A stretch of 64,000 bases of DNA from Gammaproteobacteria bacterium (GTDB lineage: Bacteria; Pseudomonadota; Gammaproteobacteria; Pseudomonadales; Azotimanducaceae). Position 1 is the first letter of the stretch. Each line of letters begins with the position of its first letter. The position numbers were made by a program, and so were the translations under genes. The notes under the pieces are model-generated. The model was given only the letters and a program-made list of their open reading frames with translations, did not search any database and was not told the origin of the DNA. This document shows positions 55,424 to 64,000 of the stretch, piece by piece. The stretch is taken from positions 53,461-117,460 of the forward strand of contig JAPOYV010000121.1 of NCBI GenBank assembly GCA_026706385.1, in the 5' to 3' direction.

Positions 55424-56287
55424 CTAAGCGCGCGCGGCGTCGGTCAGCTCCGCGGCGGAAAACGTGTTCTGCAGGAGGGCCGCACGGGTCATCGGTCCCA
55501 CGCCGCCCGGCACAGGCGTGATCCAGCCGGCCTTTTGGCTGACTTCCTCGAAGCGCACATCCCCGCGCAACCGCCCATCGGCTTGCGCGACGATGCCGAC
55601 ATCGATGACGATGGCGCCCGGCTTGACCCAGTCGGCGCCGATCAGCCCTGCCTTGCCCGTCGCCGATACCACGATGTCCGCTGTCGCGACATGCTCGCGT
55701 GTGTCGCGCGAGAAGCGATGCACGGTGGTGACCGTGCATCCGACGAGTAGGAGTTCGAGTCCGACTGGGCGACCCACGTGGTTGGAAGCCCCCACCACCG
55801 TCGCGTGCAAACCGCGTAGCTCAACGCCGGTCTGGTACAGGAGCGTCATCACGGCCTTCGCTGTGCAGCAGTGGATGCTCGGCTCGCGCAGGACCAGGCG
55901 GCCCATGTTGTGCGGGTGCACGCCGTCCACGTCCTTGGCGGCAGCGACCTGCTCCGTCACGGCGAGCGCGTCGATATGCGGCGGCAGCGGCAGTTGCACG
56001 AGGATCCCGTCGAAGGTCGGATCGGCGTTGAGTTCGTCGATCAGGGTCATAACGGCCGCTTCGTCGGTATCAGCGGGGAGGTGCCTCACCTCGGTCTTGA
56101 AACCCACCTCTTGGCAGTCCTTCTGTTTGAGCCGGACGTAGATGAGCGACCCCGGGTCGTCGCCGACAAGCAGCACGGCGAGCCCCGGAACGCGCAGTCC
56201 CTTGGCCACCCGCTGCTCGACACGCTGGGCAAGGTCGGCGCGAATCGACCGTGCGATGGCGTTGCCGTTGAGAATCCTGGCGGGCAT
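55424..56287 (-). CDS. folD: Methylenetetrahydrofolate dehydrogenase/cyclohydrolase
   Basis: FolD interconverts methylene-, methenyl- and formyl-tetrahydrofolate. The 287-residue enzyme has [18 protein letters not shown] with the catalytic Lys, [48 protein letters not shown] (NADP loop) and the final [18 protein letters not shown]. The start at 56287 (MPARILNG) is chosen because it matches the family N-terminus and has GGAAAG upstream; 56299 would add four residues. Asn replaces the usual Ser/Arg in GASNHVG (canonical GRSxxVG). Confidence 0.95.
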   Translation of the reverse strand: MPARILNGNAIARSIRADLAQRVEQRVAKGLRVPGLAVLLVGDDPGSLIYVRLKQKDCQEVGFKTEVRHLPADTDEAAVMTLIDELNADPTFDGILVQLPLPPHIDALAVTEQVAAAKDVDGVHPHNMGRLVLREPSIHCCTAKAVMTLLYQTGVELRGLHATVVGASNHVGRPVGLELLLVGCTVTTVHRFSRDTREHVATADIVVSATGKAGLIGADWVKPGAIVIDVGIVAQADGRLRGDVRFEEVSQKAGWITPVPGGVGPMTRAALLQNTFSAAELTDAARA

Positions 56288-56347
56288 CGTACTTTCCATG
56301 CAACAGACACCAGAGGGAGCTTAGCGACCGGCTTTGGGGCGCTCGCA

Positions 56348-56376
56348 TTGACCGTCCCGGAGGCCGTCAGTATAGT
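56348..56376 (+). promoter_or_regulatory. Strong sigma-70 promoter for the tRNA cluster
   Basis: TTGACC (56348-56353) and TATAGT (56371-56376) are exactly 17 bp apart. The -10 is followed by the GC-rich discriminator GCCCGC, typical of stable-RNA promoters under stringent control. The first tRNA begins about 96 bp downstream. This is the closest match to consensus upstream of the tRNA block, and it may also serve tig. Confidence 0.65.
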
Positions 56377-56471
56377 GCCCGCACCGGTGTTCTGGGGAAC
56401 TCGGTGAGAGTGCGACGCACTCTCGATCGCGTCGTCGCAAGGCGACGCGCCTCGACCCAATGCTTGCGTTT

Positions 56472-56548
<77 letters not shown>

Positions 56549-56558
56549 GTTCGACTCA

Positions 56559-56635
56559 GCGCCCGTAGCTCAATCGGATAGAGCATCGGCCTTCTAAGCC
56601 GACGGTTGAAGGTTCGAGTCCTTCCGGGCGTACCA
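56559..56635 (+). tRNA. tRNA-Arg (anticodon TCT)
   Basis: A 77-nt tRNA including CCA. Acceptor GCGCCCG pairs with CGGGCGT (terminal G-U), the anticodon stem TCGGC/GCCGA encloses CTTCTAA with anticodon TCT at 56593-56595, and the T-loop is GTTCGAGTC. It closely resembles E. coli argX-type tRNA-Arg, except that this one has TCT. It lies 10 bases after tRNA-Pro. Confidence 0.95.
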
Positions 56636-56752
56636 GACCGTTGCCGTTTCGGCCGTGGCGGGGCGGCCAAGCACTCGCGCGGTTCCGAATGGGTGTAGAA
56701 TCGCAACCTCGCGTGATCCGGCGATGCATGACACGCCGACGCCACGTGCAAT

Positions 56753-56829
56753 GGTGGGTGTAGCTCAGTTGGTAGAGCCCCGGATTGTGGATCCGGTCGT
56801 CGTGGGTTCAAGTCCCATCATCCACCCCA
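56753..56829 (+). tRNA. tRNA-His (anticodon GTG)
   Basis: A 77-nt tRNA with the extra 5' G(-1) opposite C73 that is the identity mark of tRNA-His. Acceptor GTGGGTG pairs with CATCCAC. The anticodon GTG is at 56787-56789 in loop TTGTGGA, and CCA is encoded. tig begins 28 bases downstream. Confidence 0.95.
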
Positions 56830-56857
56830 ATCCACCGGGGGCGCCTAACAGGGAATC

Positions 56858-58510
56858 ATGCGGGTATCGATCGAGACGGCACAAGGCCTGACGCGCAAGA
56901 TGACCATTGCCGTCCCGTCGGCCACCTTCGAGGGGCAATTCGCCGAGCACGTCAGGAAAACCGCGAGCCAAGTCAAGCTCCCCGGGTTCCGACCGGGCAA
57001 GGTGCCGATCAGCGAGGTGCGGCGTCGGTTCGGCCCGAGGCTGCGCGAGGAGGTCGCCTCCGAGCTGCTTCAGACGAGCCTGCAGGAGGCGGTAGAGGAG
57101 CAGGATCTTGCCCTTGCGAGTCGTGCCGCCGTCGAAATCGTCAAGCTCGAGGCGGGCGCAGATTTTGAATTCACGGCGACCTTCGAGGTGCTGCCCGAGT
57201 TCGAGCTCGCGGACTTGAACCAGTTGACGGTTCGCCAGCCCGTGGCCGAGGTGGCCGAGCCGGATGTCGATGCGATGGTGCAGACGCTGCGGGAGCAGCG
57301 CGTCCAATGGCATGCGGTGGATCGTGAGGCGCGCGAAGGGGATCGCCTGACGGTCGACTACTCGCTGACCGTCGAAGGCGAGGTGGTGGCCGAAGGAACG
57401 GGGCGATCGCTGATCGTTGGAAGTGCGGGCCTCTTGCCGGAACTCGACCAGGCGGTCCGCGGCATGACCGCAGGCGAGATGCGGGCTTTCCCAGCCACCT
57501 TGCCCGGCGATGCGGCTGGCGACCACGACCATGACCACGACCACGACCACGACCACGACGACGACCACGCGCAGGACCATGACACCGCGCACGATCACGA
57601 CCACGCGCTTGCGGCGGCAGAGGTCGACCTCGATCCGGACGGCGATCCGGCCACGGACGCCGAGTCCGCCTCCGGCGCAGCCGCAAGTCCGGCGTCCAGG
57701 CAAGCCATCGGCAAGGTCACCGTGCAGGCGGTCGAGGAATCCAGCCTCCCCGAACTCGACGACGGGTTCTACGACCAGTTCGGGATCCCGGACGAGGACG
57801 ATGGCGAACCTCGGGATCAGCGCTTCCGCACCGACGTCCGCGAGCGCATGGCGGTCGAGCTCGGCAACGCGCTACGTGAAGCCCAGCGGCGCGAAGCGTT
57901 GGCGGTGTTGGGCCGCAGCCACCGTTTCGATCTGCCCCAGGCGTTGGTCGAGGCTGAGGTCGCCGAGGAGAAGTCCCGTCTTGAGCGGATGCTGAACGAC
58001 GTTCCGGATGAGTTGCCGCCGGTGTTCGTGGCGATGGCCGAGCAGCGCGTCCGCGTACAGTTGGCGGTCAACAAGATCGTCACCGGCCAACGCATGACCG
58101 CGGACGACCAGCGCGTACGCGATCGCATCGAGGAGATATCGAGCGCCTACGAGGAGAGCGCGCGGGTGCGCAGCGCCATCTACGCCGACGAGGACCAACT
58201 CGCGGCCATCGAGGCCGCGATCCTGGAAGAGCAGGTGGTCGACCACATCCTTGCAGAGGCCCAGGTCGAAGAAGTGCCAACCAGTTACGCGGACGTGATG
58301 AACGGGCGTGCGCTTCCGGAGCCTGATCCCCCACCGCCGGATGCCGCCGACGAGGCGGTGTCCGCTGCCGGCGAACTGACGAATACGGCTGCTGACGGGG
58401 AACCGGAGGTCCGGGAAGCCGCAGGCCTCGACGACGGGCCGCGGGGCGCCGAGGCGGGCATCGGCGGCCGCTTCCGGCGGATGTTCGGCAAGCGCAAGAC
58501 CGGCGAGTAA
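56858..58510 (+). CDS. tig: Trigger factor with His/Asp-rich insertion
   Basis: Trigger factor is the ribosome-bound chaperone and prolyl isomerase. The 550-residue protein is over 100 residues longer than usual. The N-terminal ribosome-binding part has [16 protein letters not shown], the signature loop. The FKBP-like domain begins [16 protein letters not shown]. At residues 222-249 it is interrupted by a D-H repeat with 11 His, then an acidic stretch to about 283, after which [19 protein letters not shown] resumes. The C-terminal helical domain is complete and is followed by a 60-residue Pro/Asp tail ending in basic [10 protein letters not shown]. clpP follows. Confidence 0.93.
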   Translation: MRVSIETAQGLTRKMTIAVPSATFEGQFAEHVRKTASQVKLPGFRPGKVPISEVRRRFGPRLREEVASELLQTSLQEAVEEQDLALASRAAVEIVKLEAGADFEFTATFEVLPEFELADLNQLTVRQPVAEVAEPDVDAMVQTLREQRVQWHAVDREAREGDRLTVDYSLTVEGEVVAEGTGRSLIVGSAGLLPELDQAVRGMTAGEMRAFPATLPGDAAGDHDHDHDHDHDHDDDHAQDHDTAHDHDHALAAAEVDLDPDGDPATDAESASGAAASPASRQAIGKVTVQAVEESSLPELDDGFYDQFGIPDEDDGEPRDQRFRTDVRERMAVELGNALREAQRREALAVLGRSHRFDLPQALVEAEVAEEKSRLERMLNDVPDELPPVFVAMAEQRVRVQLAVNKIVTGQRMTADDQRVRDRIEEISSAYEESARVRSAIYADEDQLAAIEAAILEEQVVDHILAEAQVEEVPTSYADVMNGRALPEPDPPPPDAADEAVSAAGELTNTAADGEPEVREAAGLDDGPRGAEAGIGGRFRRMFGKRKTGE

Positions 58511-58535
58511 CTTGGAGCGTAAGGAGGCTTTTGAG

Positions 58536-59204
58536 ATGCCAGGCAGTCCCTATGATCAACCGGCTCACGCCGGCTTCGACATGGCCCCGCGAGGGCTTGG
58601 TTTGGTGCCGATGGTCGTCGAGCAGAGCGCCCGTGGCGAGCGCGCCTACGACATCTACTCGAGACTGTTGAAGAACCGGATCGTCTTCCTGGTTGGTCCC
58701 GTCGAGGACAACGTCGCGAGCTTGGTCATGGCCCAGTTGCTCTACCTGGCGTCGGAGAACGGCGACGCGGACATCAACCTGTACATCAACTCGCCGGGCG
58801 GTGCGGTGACTTCGGGCCTGTCGATCTACGACACGATGCAGTTCGTGAGCTGCGACGTGGCCACCTATTGCATTGGCCAAGCCGCGAGCATGGGCGCATT
58901 CCTGCTGGCTGCGGGGACTAAAGGTAAGCGCTTTGCGCTGCCGAATTCGCGCATGATGCTGCACCAACCCTCCGGCGGTTCGCGCGGCGTCGCGGCCGAC
59001 ATCGAGATCCAGGCGCGGGAGATCCTCTCCATGCGCTTGCGGTTGAACGAGATCCTGGCGGCGCATACGGGTCAATCCGTCGATCGGATCGCCGAAGACA
59101 CCGACCGGGACTACTGGATGAGCCCCGAAGATGCCGCTGAGTACGGGTTGATCGATGTCGTGAAGCATCCGGATGACGCGCCGGACAGAATGGGCAACGG
59201 TTAG
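58536..59204 (+). CDS. clpP: ATP-dependent Clp protease proteolytic subunit
   Basis: ClpP is the serine-protease tetradecamer that degrades substrates delivered by ClpX or ClpA. The 222-residue product has [20 protein letters not shown], the nucleophile S118 in [15 protein letters not shown]143 in MMLHQPSGG and the Asp at 192. ATG 58536 is chosen over the upstream start at 58512 because AAGGAGG (58521-58527) sits at the right distance. The N-terminus is slightly extended, compatible with a propeptide. Confidence 0.97.
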   Translation: MPGSPYDQPAHAGFDMAPRGLGLVPMVVEQSARGERAYDIYSRLLKNRIVFLVGPVEDNVASLVMAQLLYLASENGDADINLYINSPGGAVTSGLSIYDTMQFVSCDVATYCIGQAASMGAFLLAAGTKGKRFALPNSRMMLHQPSGGSRGVAADIEIQAREILSMRLRLNEILAAHTGQSVDRIAEDTDRDYWMSPEDAAEYGLIDVVKHPDDAPDRMGNG

Positions 59205-59362
59205 CCGGGGCTCTTTTGTGCGCTTGGAAAGGCTCCTCGCGCTGCACGGCTGAGGGCTCGCCATCGCACACAACGTCACGCGTGGAGCCCACTCGGCGGG
59301 GTTGCAAAATCTCTATCAACCCCTCATCTTTCGCGGATAGCGAATAACGCTCAAGAGGTTTC
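59205..59362. other. clpP-clpX intergenic region with candidate heat-shock promoter
   Basis: This 158-bp gap contains the partial palindromic element and, at 59302-59327, TTGCAAA followed 11 bp later by CCCCTCAT, which loosely resembles a sigma-32 promoter (CTTGAAA and CCCCATNT). The fit is imperfect in spacing and -10. No terminator with a T-run is visible, so read-through from clpP is also likely. Confidence 0.3.
59228..59262 (-). repeat. Probable partial copy of the palindromic element
   Basis: Read on the minus strand, 59262 to 59228 gives GGCGAGCCCTCAGCCGTGCA then GCGCGAGGAGCCTTT. The parts GAGCCCTCAGCCG and AGCGCGAGG are identical to the elements at 24599 and 39207. The right arm of the hairpin (CCCCTCGC) is not retained. 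It lies in the intergenic gap between clpP and clpX, showing the element is not confined to genes. Identity is over a short stretch, so chance or convergence is not excluded. Confidence 0.5.
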
Positions 59363-60649
59363 ATGGCCAGCGACCACGGCAAAGGAGACGACTCCGGGAG
59401 TTACCTCTATTGCTCGTTCTGCCACAAGAGCCAGCACGAGGTGCGCAAGCTGATCGCCGGTTCCAACGTACACATTTGCGATGAGTGCGTGGAACTCTGT
59501 AACGACATCATCCGCGAGGAGGTGCAGCCGGGCTCCGACGGCAAGGAGGGGCAAAAGCTGCCGGTACCCCAGGAGATCAAGGGGATCCTCGACGAGTACG
59601 TGATCGACCAGGAGCACGCTAAAAAGGTGCTCTCCGTTGCGGTCTACAACCACTACAAGCGCCTCAACTACGCCGGAAAGAAGGACGACGTCGAGCTGTC
59701 CAAATCGAACATCCTGCTCATTGGCCCGACGGGGTGCGGCAAGACGCTGCTCGCCGAGACGCTCGCGCGCCTGCTCGACGTGCCGTTCACGATCGCCGAC
59801 GCGACGACGCTGACGGAGGCTGGCTACGTCGGGGAGGATGTCGAGAACATCATTCAAAAGCTCTTGCAGAAGTGCGACTACGACGTCGAGCGCGCCCAGG
59901 TCGGAATCGTCTACATCGACGAAATCGACAAGATCTCGCGCAAGTCCGACAACCCGTCCATCACCCGCGATGTGTCCGGCGAGGGCGTTCAGCAGGCCCT
60001 GCTCAAGCTCATCGAGGGCACGATCGCGTCGGTACCGCCCCAGGGGGGCCGCAAGCACCCGCAGCAGGAATTCCTGCAGGTCGACACGTCCAACATCCTG
60101 TTCATCGCGGGCGGCGCGTTTTCGGGCCTGCAGAAGGTGATCATGGATCGCACCAACAAGACCGACATCGGCTTCGGGGCCGATCCGGCGTCTTCGCGCG
60201 ATCCCGAGTCGATCGGCGAGACGCTGCGCCTGGTGGAGCCGGAGGATCTCATCAAGTACGGGCTGATCCCCGAGTTCGTCGGCCGCCTGCCGGTCGTCGC
60301 AACGCTCGAGGAACTCGATACGGACGCCCTGGTGCGGATTCTCACGGAGCCCAAGAACTCGCTGACGCGCCAATACGGCAAGCTCTTCGAGATGGAAGGG
60401 GTGGCGGTGGACTTCCGCGAAGACGCCTTGCGCGCCGTGGCCAAGAAGGCGATGGAGCGCAAAACCGGTGCCCGTGGCTTGCGTTCGATCCTGGAAGCCG
60501 TCCTGCTCGATACGATGTACGACCTGCCCTCGTCGGGTTCCGTGTCGGAGGTAGTGCTCGACGAGAGCGTCATCAACGGCGACAAGGAACCCATGCTGCT
60601 CTACGAGGGCGGCGAGGAAGCGGCGCCGAAGTCGGCTAGTAGTCCCTAG
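59363..60649 (+). CDS. clpX: ATP-dependent Clp protease ATP-binding subunit ClpX
   Basis: ClpX unfolds tagged proteins for ClpP. The 428-residue AAA+ protein has the N-terminal zinc finger ([12 protein letters not shown] and [10 protein letters not shown]), Walker [19 protein letters not shown], the pore motif [11 protein letters not shown], Walker [11 protein letters not shown], and sensor/RKH region [15 protein letters not shown]. Length is standard. lon follows after 31 bases on the same strand. Confidence 0.98.
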   Translation: MASDHGKGDDSGSYLYCSFCHKSQHEVRKLIAGSNVHICDECVELCNDIIREEVQPGSDGKEGQKLPVPQEIKGILDEYVIDQEHAKKVLSVAVYNHYKRLNYAGKKDDVELSKSNILLIGPTGCGKTLLAETLARLLDVPFTIADATTLTEAGYVGEDVENIIQKLLQKCDYDVERAQVGIVYIDEIDKISRKSDNPSITRDVSGEGVQQALLKLIEGTIASVPPQGGRKHPQQEFLQVDTSNILFIAGGAFSGLQKVIMDRTNKTDIGFGADPASSRDPESIGETLRLVEPEDLIKYGLIPEFVGRLPVVATLEELDTDALVRILTEPKNSLTRQYGKLFEMEGVAVDFREDALRAVAKKAMERKTGARGLRSILEAVLLDTMYDLPSSGSVSEVVLDESVINGDKEPMLLYEGGEEAAPKSASSP

Positions 60650-60680
60650 CGTATGCCGGCCTAGGTCGAAGGTCGGCGTC

Positions 60681-63092
60681 GTGTCCCGCTCGCTAACCGG
60701 AATCGCCGTACTGCCGCTGCGCAACATGGTCGTGTATCCGCACGGCATCCACCCCCTGTTCGTCGGCACGCAACGCTCGATCAAGGCCGTCCAGGCCGCA
60801 ACCGCTAACGACAAGCAGATACTCGTCGTCGCCAAGCGCGACGCGGACGTCGAGGAACCGGGTGCCAGTGATCTCTTCGCCGTCGGCACCGTAGCGACGG
60901 TGCTCCAGTTCCTGCCCCTTCCCGATGGCAAGGTCAAGGTTCTCGTCGAAGGCGGCGAACGGGCGCGGATCGACCGTCTGGAGCCGAGCGGGGACTACAT
61001 CGTGGCGGATGTCACCGTGTTCGAGGACAGCCAGTTGCCCACCGGTACGGCCGAGGCGATCACCCGGGCCCTGCTCACGCAGTTCAAACGCTTCGCCAAG
61101 ACCGCCAAGCAAATCGGCGACGACGTGGTTGCCTCCATCTCCAGCATTGACGATCCGGCCCGTCTGGTGGACACCGTGGCTGCCCAGGCGCCGCTCAAGC
61201 TGGACGCCAAGCAGGCCATTCTCGAGACATTCGACATCGAGCAGCGCGTGCAGCGCTTGCTGGCGGACCTCGAGGCGGAGATCGACGCCCGGGCGATGGA
61301 CAAACGCATCCGCGGGCGCGTCAAGAAACAGATGGAGAGGAGCCAGCGGGAGTTCTACCTCAACGAGCAGATCAAGGCGATCCACAAGGAGCTCGGGAAC
61401 CTTTCGGACGCACCCAGCGAGTTCGACAATCTGCAGGCACGCATCGACGCTTCGGGCATGTCGAAGGAGGCCAGGAAGAAGGCCAACGCCGAGTTGGCCA
61501 AGCTGAAACTGATGGCGCCCATGTCGGCGGAGGCCACCGTTGTGCGCGGTTACCTGGACTGGGCATTGTCGGTGCCTTGGAAGAAGAAGCGGCGTGTTCG
61601 ACGGGATCTCAAGCGCGCCCAGGAAATCCTGGACGAGGACCACTTCGGCCTCGAGGACGTGAAGGAGCGTGTGCTGGAGTATCTGGCCGTACAGAGCCGT
61701 GTGAACAGGGTGAAGGGGCCGGTGTTGTGCCTGGTCGGCGCGCCGGGGGTGGGCAAGACCTCGCTCGGCGAGTCCATCGCCAGGGCCACGAACCGGAAGT
61801 TCGTTCGAATGGCCTTGGGAGGCGTCCGCGACGAGGCTGAGATTCGCGGACACCGGCGAACCTACATCGGCTCCATGCCCGGCAAGATCCTGCAAAAAAT
61901 GGCCAAGGCCGGGGTTCGCAATCCGCTGTTCCTCTTGGACGAGGTGGACAAGATGGGCATGGACGTGCGCGGCGATCCGGCCTCCGCGTTGCTCGAAGTG
62001 CTCGACCCGGAGCAGAACAACACCTTCAACGACCACTACCTCGAGGTGGACTACGATCTCTCGGATGTGTTCTTCGTGTGCACCTCCAACTCGATGAACA
62101 TCCCGCCCGCGCTTCTCGACCGCATGGAAGTGATCCGGCTCGCTGGCTATACGGAGGACGAGAAGCGCAACATAGCGTCGCGGTTCCTGACACCGAAACA
62201 GCAACGCCTGAACGGCTTGGAGACCGACGAGTTCCGACTCACCGACGAGGCGTTGACGGACCTGATCCGGTACTACACCAAGGAGGCGGGCGTACGCGGG
62301 TTGGAGCGCGAGATCGCGAAGCTGTGCCGCAAAGTGATCACCGAGCAAGCCCTAGCGGGGCAGGAGAGCCGTGCGTGGGACCCCAGGGAGATCGGGCCGG
62401 ACGACTTGGAGCACTTCAACGGTGTTCGAAAGTTCAACTATGGCCGCGCCGAAACCGAGGATCAGATCGGCGTCGTGACCGGGCTCGCCTGGACACAGAC
62501 GGGCGGCGAGCTACTCAACATCGAAGCCTTGGCCGTCCCCGGGAAGGGACGCCAGATCAAGACGGGGTCGCTTGGCGACGTGATGCAGGAGTCGATCCAA
62601 GCGGCGTTGACCTTCGTGCGTAGCCGGGCCGCGACTTTGGGCGTTCCGGACGATTTCCACGAGCAATACGATCTGCACATTCACGTGCCGGAGGGTGCGA
62701 CGCCGAAGGACGGACCGAGCGCCGGCATTGGCATGTGCACGGCGCTTGTGAGCGTGTTGACCCGAATACCCGTTGCGGCCGACGTCGCCATGACCGGGGA
62801 GATAACGCTACGTGGGCAGATCCTGCCCATCGGCGGTCTCAAGGAGAAACTGCTGGCTGCACACCGCGGTGGCATCAAGCGCGTCGTGATTCCGAAAGAG
62901 AACGAGCGGGACTTGAAAGAGGTTCCGGACAACGTCAAGGCCGACCTCGACATCGTGACCGTTGCCTGGATGGACGAAGTCATCGACAAGGCGCTCAAGC
63001 AACGCCCCGAGCCGCGTGAGCCGTCCGATGAGCAGCCGGCAAGCGCGCAGGAAGCACCGGCCCCGGATCCGCTGTCGATCAGCGCACACTGA
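60681..63092 (+). CDS. lon: ATP-dependent protease La (Lon)
   Basis: Lon degrades misfolded and regulatory proteins. The 803-residue enzyme has the N-terminal LAN domain (IAVLPLRNMVVYPHGIHPLF), Walker A LVGAPGVGKTSLGESIA, EVDKMGMDVRGDPASALLEV, and the Ser-Lys dyad S680 (TPKDGPSAGIGM) and K723 (GGLKEKLLAAHRGG). A short Pro/Ala-rich tail extends the C-terminus. GTG start at 60681. HspQ, encoded at the left end of the window, is a known Lon co-factor in other bacteria. Confidence 0.98.
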   Translation: MSRSLTGIAVLPLRNMVVYPHGIHPLFVGTQRSIKAVQAATANDKQILVVAKRDADVEEPGASDLFAVGTVATVLQFLPLPDGKVKVLVEGGERARIDRLEPSGDYIVADVTVFEDSQLPTGTAEAITRALLTQFKRFAKTAKQIGDDVVASISSIDDPARLVDTVAAQAPLKLDAKQAILETFDIEQRVQRLLADLEAEIDARAMDKRIRGRVKKQMERSQREFYLNEQIKAIHKELGNLSDAPSEFDNLQARIDASGMSKEARKKANAELAKLKLMAPMSAEATVVRGYLDWALSVPWKKKRRVRRDLKRAQEILDEDHFGLEDVKERVLEYLAVQSRVNRVKGPVLCLVGAPGVGKTSLGESIARATNRKFVRMALGGVRDEAEIRGHRRTYIGSMPGKILQKMAKAGVRNPLFLLDEVDKMGMDVRGDPASALLEVLDPEQNNTFNDHYLEVDYDLSDVFFVCTSNSMNIPPALLDRMEVIRLAGYTEDEKRNIASRFLTPKQQRLNGLETDEFRLTDEALTDLIRYYTKEAGVRGLEREIAKLCRKVITEQALAGQESRAWDPREIGPDDLEHFNGVRKFNYGRAETEDQIGVVTGLAWTQTGGELLNIEALAVPGKGRQIKTGSLGDVMQESIQAALTFVRSRAATLGVPDDFHEQYDLHIHVPEGATPKDGPSAGIGMCTALVSVLTRIPVAADVAMTGEITLRGQILPIGGLKEKLLAAHRGGIKRVVIPKENERDLKEVPDNVKADLDIVTVAWMDEVIDKALKQRPEPREPSDEQPASAQEAPAPDPLSISAH

Positions 63093-63131
63093 CGTCCGAG
63101 CTGCGTCTGCTCATACGCGTATTCATACGCA

Positions 63132-63160
63132 TTGACAGTCTCGCTGCCGGTGCCTTTAAT
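63132..63160 (+). promoter_or_regulatory. Strong sigma-70 promoter of hupB
   Basis: A perfect TTGACA (63132-63137) is followed after exactly 17 bp by TTTAAT (63155-63160). The hupB ATG is 109 bp downstream of the -10. Just upstream lies the perfect palindrome ATACGCGTAT (63113-63122), with the octamer TCATACGC repeated at 63111 and 63123, a possible regulator site. Confidence 0.75.
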
Positions 63161-63269
63161 TGGACTGAAACGTCTAGGTGCGCCCGCGAACCCCGGTACT
63201 CAGCAAGGTCGGTCCAAGAAACTTCGGGCGGCATGCGACTTGGCCTTGCGCTGACTGCAGGATGGAACA

Positions 63270-63542
63270 ATGAACAAATCTGAACTCGTCGCTAACGTCG
63301 CCGAAGAGGCGGACATCTCGAAGTCCGCCGCCGCACGGGCGGTCGACGCGACGCTGAATGCGGTAACGCGATCCCTCTGTGACGGCGAACCGGTCGCATT
63401 GATCGGCTTCGGCACCTTCCTGGTGCGTGAACGCGGATCACGAACAGGCCGCAATCCGCAGACCGGCGAGACCATGGAGATCGCGGCCTCCAAGGTGGCC
63501 GCGTTCAAGCCGGGCAAGGCACTCAAGGACGCACTCAACTAA
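63270..63542 (+). CDS. hupB: DNA-binding protein HU-beta
   Basis: A 90-residue histone-like protein that bends and compacts DNA as a homo- or heterodimer. [40 protein letters not shown] (beta-arm with the RxGRNPQTG motif) and [16 protein letters not shown] are all canonical. The lon-hupB order is conserved in gammaproteobacteria. An ACAATG context with ribosome site AGGATGGA precedes the start. Confidence 0.97.
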   Translation: MNKSELVANVAEEADISKSAAARAVDATLNAVTRSLCDGEPVALIGFGTFLVRERGSRTGRNPQTGETMEIAASKVAAFKPGKALKDALN

Positions 63543-63885
63543 CGCCACAGAAGCGGCCGAAGCCGGCCCGGTACTTCGCTTACGCATCCCACCGGCGCGT
63601 GCCGCCTGCGGCGCGCCGACTGAGAGCCCAGGGCCAAGCCGACCTTCCATGGAATAAGCATTTGAAGGGCGATGGTCTGCGTTCTCCTGCAACGGTCTGC
63701 GTCTCCGGCCTTGATTAATTATCTTTTATTATCAATTAGATAAGTCGGTTTCGGCATGTGCAACGACGTGCCATCCGGTGCCATTCGATGCCAACGGATG
63801 CCGCCCGTTTTTGTGGGACGAATTGTAAGCCAATTCCGAATCCTGTAGACTACGTTTCACGCCTGAAGTCGAGTCTGTGGTGCCC
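63543..63885. other. 343-bp non-coding region before an integrase, with AT-rich patch and phased repeats
   Basis: No convincing gene lies here. Bases about 63711-63745 form a strikingly AT-rich patch (GATTAATTATCTTTTATTAT and flanks) in a GC-rich genome. At 63769-63808 four consecutive 10-bp units begin TGCC (TGCCATCCGG, TGCCATTCGA, TGCCAACGGA, TGCCGCCCGT). Such helically phased repeats next to an integrase start resemble arm-type integrase binding sites, and the AT patch could bind IHF. This is probably the left end of a mobile element. Confidence 0.5.
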
Positions 63886-64000
63886 ATGCCGAAACTCAAT
63901 CGCAACGCCCTGTCCGCCCGAATGGTACGCCACGCCGGCCCCGGCAGCTACGTGGACGGCAACGGCCTCATGCTGCGGGTCCGCGATTCCGGCTCCCGCT
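63886..64000 (+). CDS. Tyrosine-type integrase, N-terminal fragment (continues beyond window)
   Basis: The last 115 bases start at ATG and read MPKLNRNALSARMVRHAGPG then SYVDGNGLMLRVRDSGSR. This is the N-terminal arm-binding (DUF4102-like) domain of P4-type tyrosine recombinases, where a pattern of pG-x-Y-x-DG-x-GL-x-L-x-V is standard. Only 38 codons are visible, so activity and full length are unknown. It suggests a genomic island or prophage begins here, immediately after hupB. Confidence 0.7.
   Translation, partial: MPKLNRNALSARMVRHAGPGSYVDGNGLMLRVRDSGSR

Overview
The window is a GC-rich bacterial chromosome segment with densely packed genes and many GTG starts. Two gene orders point to a gammaproteobacterium. 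The first is prmB-aroC, then leuC-leuD-leuB-asd-truA-trpF-trpB-trpA-folC-SPOR protein-cvpA-purF (39.7-54.2 kb). The second is tRNA-Pro/Arg/His-tig-clpP-clpX-lon-hupB (56.4-63.5 kb). Both resemble pseudomonad arrangements, but fimV and accD are missing from their usual slots. The many acyl-CoA, epoxide, amidohydrolase, luciferase-like and phytanoyl dioxygenase genes suggest an uncultured, probably environmental or marine, metabolically versatile lineage. I cannot name a genus.

Layout. 0-0.7 kb: end of riboflavin synthase, and hspQ. 0.7-4.5 kb: an amidohydrolase diverging from a tightly coupled catabolic operon (luciferase-like monooxygenase, 2-keto-4-pentenoate hydratase-like protein, D-2-hydroxyacid dehydrogenase). 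4.5-10.7 kb: tag, a decayed thioredoxin/TPR gene, an orphan response regulator, a phytanoyl-CoA dioxygenase, aroA, an acyl-CoA dehydrogenase, and a small protein followed by a broken aspartyl protease gene. 10.7-17.2 kb: a SPOR/DUF5916 outer-membrane barrel, a type-B carboxylesterase and a TonB-dependent receptor. 17.3-22.8 kb, minus strand: an aspartyl protease, then a six-gene run of halohydrin dehalogenase, epoxide hydrolase, PPOX protein, bioB, MaoC-like protein and an unknown protein. 22.9-27.3 kb, plus strand: M20 amidohydrolase, a second epoxide hydrolase carrying seven 45-bp tandem repeats, and a GMC oxidoreductase. 27.3-28.5 kb: an AhpD-like gene with an in-frame TGA at the redox-motif cysteine position. 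28.5-36.4 kb: two crotonases, a DsbA-type isomerase, LivHMGF permease and ATPase genes, and an acyl-CoA synthetase. 36.4-39.7 kb: an RskA-like fragment, a DsbA-family protein, gpsA and a DUF4892 protein. After that come the two conserved housekeeping blocks, and the first base pairs of a tyrosine integrase at the right edge.

Most notable points. (1) The AhpD-like gene reads through TGA in one open frame for 379 codons. The TGA replaces the second cysteine of a CxxC...H motif, and a short hairpin follows at bacterial SECIS distance, so a selenoprotein is the best reading. (2) A short-chain dehydrogenase homologue carries both halohydrin dehalogenase signatures (T-x4-Y-x-G and S-x12-Y-x3-R) and sits next to an epoxide hydrolase. 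With a second epoxide hydrolase and a GMC alcohol dehydrogenase nearby, this suggests a haloalcohol to epoxide to diol to aldehyde route. (3) A small palindromic element, (GCGAGGGG)-loop-(CCCCTCGC), is expanded in frame inside one gene, inserted once in another gene in a different frame, and seems to have a partial copy between clpP and clpX.
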